A model generated the notes under the pieces. It saw only the letters and a program-made list of their open reading frames with translations, did no database searches and was not told where the DNA came from. A stretch of 34,789 bases of DNA from assembly GCA_017394835.1 (NCBI GenBank), contig JAFPXD010000021.1, forward strand, positions 1 through 34,789, in the 5' to 3' direction. Positions 30,355 through 34,789 of this stretch are shown piece after piece (within the stretch, counting starts at the first letter, position 1; each line of letters starts with the position of its first letter). Made by a program: the position numbers and the translations under genes. Source of the stretch: Clostridia bacterium (GTDB lineage Bacteria > Bacillota > Clostridia > Christensenellales > CAG-138).

Positions 30355-30383
30355 TTGCCAAACCCGCCCGCTGGAATTATAAT
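30355..30383 (+). promoter_or_regulatory. Promoter of the asparaginase gene
   Basis: TTGCCA (30355-30360), 17 bp, TATAAT (30378-30383). It lies 22 bp from the divergent promoter of the lipoprotein gene, so a regulator bound between them could affect both. Confidence 0.8.
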
Positions 30384-30415
30384 AAGCATGGAATATAATC
30401 GGATGGAGGCAAACA

Positions 30416-31402
30416 ATGAAGCATATCTGTCTCATCTCAACGGGCGGCACGATCGCATGCGTGCCCACCGAAAACGGGCTTGCTCCCGAGATAAGCGCCG
30501 AAGAGCTCGTTAAGCTTTCCGGCTGCGGCTCCGATGAAGTCACGATCGACTGCACCGATCTTTTCAGCATGGATTCCTCCAACATCCAGCCGGAGGAATG
30601 GGTGATAATAGCGGATGCGATAAAGGAACGCGTCGGCTCCTGCGACGGCATAGTGCTGACTCACGGCACGGACACGATGGCCTACACCGCCTCGATGCTC
30701 TCGTTCATGCTCATGGGCGTGCCCATCCCCGTAGTGCTGACGGGCGCGCAGTATCCCGCCGTCTATCCCGATTCGGACGGCAGACGGAACCTGACGGACG
30801 CGGTGCTCGCCGCATCCTCGCTGCCCGGCGGGGTCTATATCTGCTTCGGCGGCTCCGTTATGCTCGGCTGCCGCGCCGTCAAGACGAGAACGACGAGCCT
30901 CAACGCCTTCGAATCCATCAATTACCCCTATATCGCCACCGTGCACGACGGTAAATGCGTGCTTCTGCACACCCCTAAGACCATAAAGGGCTTCAGTTGT
31001 TCCACCTCGATAGAGCCGCGCGTTGCGCTTATAAAGATCTATCCCGGTATGAGCCCCGAGCTGCTTGACAGCATCAAGGATATAGGCATGAAGGGCGCGG
31101 TCGTGGAAGGCTTCGGCCTGGGCGGGATGCACAATTACCGCCGCGACCATACCGAGTCCATCCGCAGGCTCATGGCGGCGGGGATACCCGTGGTGCTGAC
31201 GAGCCAATGCCTCTATGAACAATCCACCCCCGACGTTTACGAGGTGAGTCGTTCCTTAAAGGATATTGGCGTCATCTCCGCCCACGACATGACCACCGAG
31301 GCCGCAATAACGAAGCTCATGTGGGTGCTGGGAAGAGCGCATGACGTGGAGTCCGTCCGCAGGATAATGGATACGGACATCGCGGGGGAATTGACGGAAT
31401 GA
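30416..31402 (+). CDS. Type I L-asparaginase
   Basis: 328 residues from ATG 30416, 7 nt after GGAGG. It deaminates L-asparagine to aspartate and ammonia. Both catalytic Thr motifs are visible: ISTGGTIAC (Thr12 region) near the N-terminus and IVLTHGTDTMAYTASML with the Thr-Asp pair. TGAQYPAVYPDSDGRRNLTDAVLAA and AVVEGFGLGGMH are further family segments. There is no signal peptide, so it is the cytoplasmic AnsA-like type I enzyme. The MazG gene follows 56 nt downstream with a GC-rich interval containing a short hairpin, so the two may share a transcript. Confidence 0.92.
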   Translation: MKHICLISTGGTIACVPTENGLAPEISAEELVKLSGCGSDEVTIDCTDLFSMDSSNIQPEEWVIIADAIKERVGSCDGIVLTHGTDTMAYTASMLSFMLMGVPIPVVLTGAQYPAVYPDSDGRRNLTDAVLAASSLPGGVYICFGGSVMLGCRAVKTRTTSLNAFESINYPYIATVHDGKCVLLHTPKTIKGFSCSTSIEPRVALIKIYPGMSPELLDSIKDIGMKGAVVEGFGLGGMHNYRRDHTESIRRLMAAGIPVVLTSQCLYEQSTPDVYEVSRSLKDIGVISAHDMTTEAAITKLMWVLGRAHDVESVRRIMDTDIAGELTE

Positions 31403-31458
31403 TCAAACGCGCCTGCCGGAAGGGGCCTTCCCCCGGCGGCCGGTAAAAGGAGTAAAAC

Positions 31459-32961
31459 ATGATCGATCTATACATAATCCAAGCCGGCGCGGAGCTTCCC
31501 TCCGACCGTAAGGAGCTGTTTTTGAGCGCCGAGGCGCGCTTCGTGCAGACGTTCGAGCATCCCTTCATAAAGCGGCTCGGGCTGCCCGAGGGAACTCCCT
31601 CAATGGACGACCTGTACGCCGAATCCGAGGATTACGACGAGCTGAACCGCGCGATCGCGGGGCGCGTAATAGAAACGGCCGAGTTCATGGCGAGCGGCGG
31701 CTATGCGGGGCTCATCCCCAACGAGGGCAGGCGCTGCGCCGCGTATCTTACTCTGGGCCGCGTCAATCCCGACGTGCTCTCCGCCATGCGCGATATGGCG
31801 GACGCGGGCAAGGTCAATATCGAGGTGCTTCCCTTCATGAGCTTTGCCGAATCCGCGTATTCCGCCGCGCTCTCGTACGGGCATATAGGCGGGCAGGAGA
31901 TAATGACCGAGCTGCCCGCAAACCGTGCCGCGCGTATCTCAAGCACCGAGGCGCTTTATGCGATAACGGAGATCGACTCCGCCCTAATGGCCTCCGAGGT
32001 GAAGCTCGCGCTTTCGGAATACTACCCCGATGAATACGAGGTCTATTTCGCGATCCCCGCGCCCGACGGCTCCTGCTATGAGATAAAGACCCGCAGGCTC
32101 TATGAGATAGACCGTCTTGCCGATTACGACGCCGCTTCCGTGCTGCTCGTGCCGCCGGCTAAGGATATGGATCTGCCCCGCCACTCCGTCGAGGGGCTCA
32201 TGGAGGTCATGCGGCGCCTGCGCGCGCCCGGCGGCTGCCCCTGGGACGCCGAACAGACCCACGAAAGCCTTAAAAAGAACCTGCTCGAGGAGAGCTGGGA
32301 GGTCATAGACGCGATAGACAGGAACGATCCCGACGACCTTTGCGAGGAGCTGGGCGACCTGCTCATGCAGATAGCGTTCCACGTGGTGATCGAGGAGGAG
32401 CGCGCGTCGTTCTCATTGCGCGACGTAGCTACGGGCATCACCAACAAGATGATATTCCGCCATCCACACGTGTTCGGCAACGTTCACGTCGAAAATTCGG
32501 ACGAGGTGCTCGTCAACTGGGAAAAGCTCAAGAAGGAGGAAAAGCATCAGAGAAGCGTCGCTTCCGCAATGGATTCGGTGCCCAAGTCCTTCCCCTCCCT
32601 GCTGCGCGCCTACAAGATACAGAAGAAGGCGGCGGACGTCGGCTTTGACTGGTCAAGCGCGGAGGAGGCGCTCCCCAAGGTATATGAGGAGGCAGACGAG
32701 GTGATGGACGCGCTGACGGAGGGCTCCCCCGAAAGGATCGAGGACGAGCTGGGCGATCTCTTCTTTGCCGCCGTGAACGTGGCGCGCCTTAAAAGGGTAG
32801 ATCCCGATCTTGCCCTTACCGCCGCGACCGATAAATTCGAGCGCCGCTTCAAGCTGACCGAAAAGCTCATACTTGAGGACGGGAAAAGGTTCGAGGATAT
32901 GACCCTTCCCGAAATGGACGAGTATTGGGAAAGGGCGAAGGAAGAGGAAAACAAGGCTTAA
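31459..32961 (+). CDS. YabN-like MazG pyrophosphohydrolase with degenerate N-terminal methylase domain
   Basis: 500 residues from ATG 31459 behind AAAAGGAG. Residues about 235-500 are MazG: RRLRAPGGCPWDAEQTHESLKKNLLEESWEVIDAI followed by CEELGDLLMQI, then a second copy YEEADEVMDAL / EDELGDLFFAAVN. MazG hydrolyses (deoxy)nucleoside triphosphates to monophosphates and may lower (p)ppGpp. The first 230 residues occupy the place of the tetrapyrrole-methylase domain of YabN, but the glycine-rich SAM motif (GLGPGD type) is absent: the protein begins MIDLYIIQAGAELPSDRK. The VPGHP-type motif is also unrecognisable (GLIPNEGRR). The N-terminal half is therefore probably a non-catalytic remnant. The gene ends before a strong terminator. 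Confidence 0.88.
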   Translation: MIDLYIIQAGAELPSDRKELFLSAEARFVQTFEHPFIKRLGLPEGTPSMDDLYAESEDYDELNRAIAGRVIETAEFMASGGYAGLIPNEGRRCAAYLTLGRVNPDVLSAMRDMADAGKVNIEVLPFMSFAESAYSAALSYGHIGGQEIMTELPANRAARISSTEALYAITEIDSALMASEVKLALSEYYPDEYEVYFAIPAPDGSCYEIKTRRLYEIDRLADYDAASVLLVPPAKDMDLPRHSVEGLMEVMRRLRAPGGCPWDAEQTHESLKKNLLEESWEVIDAIDRNDPDDLCEELGDLLMQIAFHVVIEEERASFSLRDVATGITNKMIFRHPHVFGNVHVENSDEVLVNWEKLKKEEKHQRSVASAMDSVPKSFPSLLRAYKIQKKAADVGFDWSSAEEALPKVYEEADEVMDALTEGSPERIEDELGDLFFAAVNVARLKRVDPDLALTAATDKFERRFKLTEKLILEDGKRFEDMTLPEMDEYWERAKEEENKA

Positions 32962-32979
32962 AATTCAATAAACGAATAC

Positions 32980-33018
32980 AAGGATCGGCGCCCCTTACGA
33001 GGCGCCGATCCTTTTGAT
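32980..33018 (+). terminator. Terminator after mazG
   Basis: AAGGATCGGCGCC (32980-32992), 8-nt loop, GGCGCCGATCCTT (33001-33013), then TTGATTTT: a perfect 13-bp stem. Confidence 0.92.
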
Positions 33019-33073
33019 TTTCGGGGGATAAGACAATTCCCCATCCGGTATGACCGCTCGCGGCGGCGCGTAA

Positions 33074-33104
33074 GGCAAAAAAACCGGCTCCCTTACGGGA
33101 GCCG
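33074..33104 (-). terminator. Terminator of the ferredoxin gene
   Basis: CGGCTCCC/GGGAGCCG around a 4-nt loop (33085-33104); on the minus strand it is followed by GTTTTTTTGCC. Confidence 0.9.
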
Positions 33105-33129
33105 ATCTGTTTTGCTTCTGTTCAAGAAA

Positions 33130-33300
33130 TTACTCCTGCTCGGGAGCACCGACGGGGCAGGTGCCTGCGCAAGCGCCGCACTCTACACAAAGGTCGGGGT
33201 TGATCTCGAACTTGCCATCACCCTCGGTGATAGCGCCAACGGGACATTCTGCTGCGCAAGCGCCGCATGCGATGCAAGCATCAGTGATTTTGAAAGCCAT
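33130..33300 (-). CDS. 2[4Fe-4S] ferredoxin
   Basis: 56 residues, the normal size of clostridial ferredoxin, from ATG 33300 placed 8 nt after AAGGAGG. Two complete cluster motifs: Cys9, 12, 15 and 19 (CIACGACAAECP) and Cys38, 41, 44 and 48 (CVECGACAGTCP), each closed by Pro. The tail is acidic (VGAPEQE). It is a small cytoplasmic low-potential electron carrier for anaerobic metabolism (for example pyruvate:ferredoxin oxidoreductase or hydrogenase, not encoded here). It has its own promoter and a strong terminator, so it is monocistronic and probably highly expressed. Confidence 0.97.
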   Translation of the reverse strand: MAFKITDACIACGACAAECPVGAITEGDGKFEINPDLCVECGACAGTCPVGAPEQE

Positions 33301-33335
33301 TTTGAATACCTCCTTGAGTATTGTGCTGTATGTTT

Positions 33336-33364
33336 ATTATACTGCGTGCAGTACAAAAACGCAA
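33336..33364 (-). promoter_or_regulatory. Promoter of the ferredoxin gene with an internal palindrome
   Basis: Minus strand TTGCGT (33364-33359), 17 bp, TATAAT (33341-33336). The spacer holds TACTGC-AC-GCAGTA (33353-33340), a perfect 6+6 inverted repeat that overlaps the first bases of the -10 and could be an operator. Confidence 0.75.
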
Positions 33365-33398
33365 GTGCCTAACGGCTTGAGTGCCCGGCTTAGCCGAA

Positions 33399-33677
33399 TT
33401 ATTTCTGCTCCAGAGCTTCCTTGAGGGCGTTGCCCGCCTTGAAAGCAGCGGAACGGCTGGCGGCGATCTCGATAGCCTCACCGGTCATGGGGTTGCGGCC
33501 GGTCCTGGCGGGACGCTCACGAACTTCGAAACGGCCGAAGCCGACGATCTGGACCTTCTCACCGGCCTTCATGGTCTCGATGATGGTGTCAAAGGTGGCG
33601 TTTACGACAGCGTCGATATCCTTCTTGGGGAGATCGCACTTGGCAGCGATCGCATTGATAAGCTGAGCCTTGTTCAT
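33399..33677 (-). CDS. HU-family DNA-binding protein
   Basis: 92 residues from ATG 33677, 8 nt after GGAGG. Full-length HU: MNKAQLINAIAAKCDLPKKDIDAVVNATFDTI forms the dimerising helices, VQIVGFGRFEVRERPARTGRNPMTGEAIEI is the beta arm with the conserved RxGRNP tip that intercalates into DNA, and the closing helix is AAFKAGNALKEALEQK. It compacts and bends chromosomal DNA. No strong terminator is seen after it; only a small CGGC/GCCG hairpin lies before the ferredoxin promoter. Confidence 0.97.
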   Translation of the reverse strand: MNKAQLINAIAAKCDLPKKDIDAVVNATFDTIIETMKAGEKVQIVGFGRFEVRERPARTGRNPMTGEAIEIAASRSAAFKAGNALKEALEQK

Positions 33678-33743
33678 TTTATGTTCCTCCGAATTTTAAT
33701 AGATTATAAATATCATTCGCCCCCCATTTGGGGCACATGTGGT

Positions 33744-33771
33744 ATTGTAGCATAAAATTAAGGAAATGCAA
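33744..33771 (-). promoter_or_regulatory. Promoter of the HU gene
   Basis: Minus strand TTGCAT (33771-33766), 16 bp, TACAAT (33749-33744) preceded by TGC. The leader of about 60 nt contains a CCCC/GGGG hairpin near 33720-33733. Confidence 0.6.
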
Positions 33772-33802
33772 GAGTTTTTTTGGATTTTTTAACATATATT
33801 TT

Positions 33803-33852
33803 AAGGAGGGATCTTGCGATCCCTCCTTTTGGGTAAAGCTGTATTCAGCTTT
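33803..33852 (-). terminator. Two tandem hairpins after tuf
   Basis: AAAGCTG/CAGCTTT (33835-33852, TATT loop) lies next to the tuf stop, followed by AAGGAGGGATC/GATCCCTCCTT (33803-33828), an 11-bp perfect stem. The minus-strand side has no clean T run, so termination efficiency is uncertain; the + strand side ends in TTTT. Confidence 0.6.
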
Positions 33853-33864
33853 GTGCCGCCCGAA

Positions 33865-34789
33865 TTACTCGATAACAGCGGTAACAACGCCGGAAGCAAC
33901 CGTACGGCCGCCCTCGCGGATAGCGAAGCGGAGACCCTCATCCATAGCGATGGGGGTGATCAGGTTGATCTCCATGCGGGTGTTGTCGCCGGGCATGACC
34001 ATCTCAGTGCCCTCGGGGAGCTTGATGGTGCCGGTAACGTCGGTGGTGCGGAAATAGAACTGGGGACGATAGCCGCTGAAGAAGGGGGTATGACGGCCGC
34101 CCTCTTCCTTGGTCAGAACGTAGACCTCACCCTTGAAGTGGGTGTGGGGATGAATGGTGCCGGGCTGAGCCAGAACCTGGCCGCGCTCGACCTCGTTCCT
34201 CTGGATGCCGCGGAGCAGGCAGCCGATGTTGTCGCCCGCCTCAGCGAAGTCGAGGAGCTTGCGGAACATTTCAACGCCGGTAACGGTGGTGTCCTTGGGC
34301 TCATCCTTCAGACCGACGATCTGGACCTTATCGTTGACCTTGATCATACCGCGCTCAACACGGCCGGTAGCAACGGTACCACGACCGGTGATGGTGAAGA
34401 CGTCCTCAACGGGCATAAGGAAGGGCTTGTCGGAAGCACGCTGGGGAGTGGGGATGTACTCGTCAACAGCGTCCATCAGCTCGAAGATGCACTGGCACTC
34501 GGGGGATTCCTTGGCGATAGCGCCATTGGTGAGAGCCTCGAGGGCCTGCAGAGCGGAACCCTTGATGATGGGGGTGTCGTCTCCGGGGAAGTCGTAGCTG
34601 GAGAGCAGCTCACGGATCTCCATCTCGACGAGCTCGAGGAGCTCGGGATCGTCGACCTGGTCGACCTTGTTCATGAAGACGATGATGTAGGGAACGCCGA
34701 CCTGACGGGCGAGCAGGATGTGCTCACGGGTCTGGGGCATGGGGCCGTCAGCCGCGGAAACGACGAGGATAGCACCGTCCATCTGCGCA
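33865..34789 (-). CDS. tuf: Translation elongation factor Tu (3' part; N-terminal third beyond the right edge)
   Basis: The last 308 codons are present, corresponding to about residue 110 of EF-Tu onward. The open frame runs into the window edge and begins ...[33 protein letters not shown], the G-domain stretch after the DxxG switch region. FMNKVD is the guanine-specificity motif and KGSAL the G5 motif. Domains 2 and 3 follow complete ([77 protein letters not shown]). It delivers aminoacyl-tRNA to the ribosome. Codon choice is strongly restricted, as expected for a very highly expressed gene. Promoter and start lie outside the window. Confidence 0.98.
   Translation of the reverse strand, partial: AQMDGAILVVSAADGPMPQTREHILLARQVGVPYIIVFMNKVDQVDDPELLELVEMEIRELLSSYDFPGDDTPIIKGSALQALEALTNGAIAKESPECQCIFELMDAVDEYIPTPQRASDKPFLMPVEDVFTITGRGTVATGRVERGMIKVNDKVQIVGLKDEPKDTTVTGVEMFRKLLDFAEAGDNIGCLLRGIQRNEVERGQVLAQPGTIHPHTHFKGEVYVLTKEEGGRHTPFFSGYRPQFYFRTTDVTGTIKLPEGTEMVMPGDNTRMEINLITPIAMDEGLRFAIREGGRTVASGVVTAVIE

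Overview
The window looks like a chromosomal segment of an anaerobic, fairly GC-rich member of the Bacillota, most likely class Clostridia. Supports: a rubrerythrin with N-terminal rubredoxin, a 2[4Fe-4S] ferredoxin, long-form HPF, an MreB-type protein, and the trmK / NIF3 / zinc-ribbon / rnpB neighbourhood typical of this phylum. No phage, IS transposase, CRISPR array or tRNA gene was seen. TGA is used as a normal stop. Promoters are unusually legible: most have a TATAAT-like -10 about 17 bp from a TTGNNN -35, often extended by TGn.

Layout. 1-2373 (-): secreted clan-CD cysteine-peptidase-like surface protein with InlB-type repeats, running off the left edge. 2686-5596 (+): acetyltransferase, repeat-rich lipoprotein, reverse rubrerythrin and small GlsB/YeaQ membrane protein; two of these promoters are built over the preceding stop codon. 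5718-6959 (-): a lipoprotein and a one-TM membrane protein. 7190-8866 (+): SulP anion transporter. 8883-9600: accessory-looking, with a 306-bp inverted repeat, a TGA-interrupted small membrane protein gene and a doubtful 64-codon ORF. 9643-19606 (+): DUF4234-like protein, TtcA-type thiolation enzyme plus CtpA-type protease, Mfd, a CyuA-family protein, and a polar amino-acid ABC transporter. 19659-20843 (-): EamA transporter and small membrane protein. 21026-25891 (+): MreB, a 75-bp repeat array, then overlapping phosphohexomutase / nucleotidyltransferase / TatD genes. 25949-28536 (-): rnpB, zinc-ribbon protein and a TrmK-NIF3 fusion. 28589-30229 (-): candidate structured RNA, hpf, PrcB-like lipoprotein. 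30416-32961 (+): asparaginase and MazG. 33130-34789 (-): ferredoxin, HU and the 3' part of tuf.

Functional links. CyuA-family protein and ABC transporter form a plausible cysteine/cystine uptake and breakdown unit, although the CyuA-like protein lacks one family cysteine. TrmK-NIF3, zinc-ribbon protein and RNase P RNA form an RNA-metabolism cluster. HPF, EF-Tu, Mfd and HU are core information-processing genes.

The two best candidates for something undescribed are (1) the 28589-28873 element directly downstream of hpf: three long paired regions in which every single-base mismatch is A/C on the + strand and therefore G-U on the - strand, plus a tandem G-A motif, which points to a structured RNA read from the - strand; and (2) the 75-bp repeat array after mreB, whose diverged third copy keeps its 10-bp hairpin through three compensatory base-pair changes. 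All family assignments are from reading the sequence and memory of the families; no search was run.
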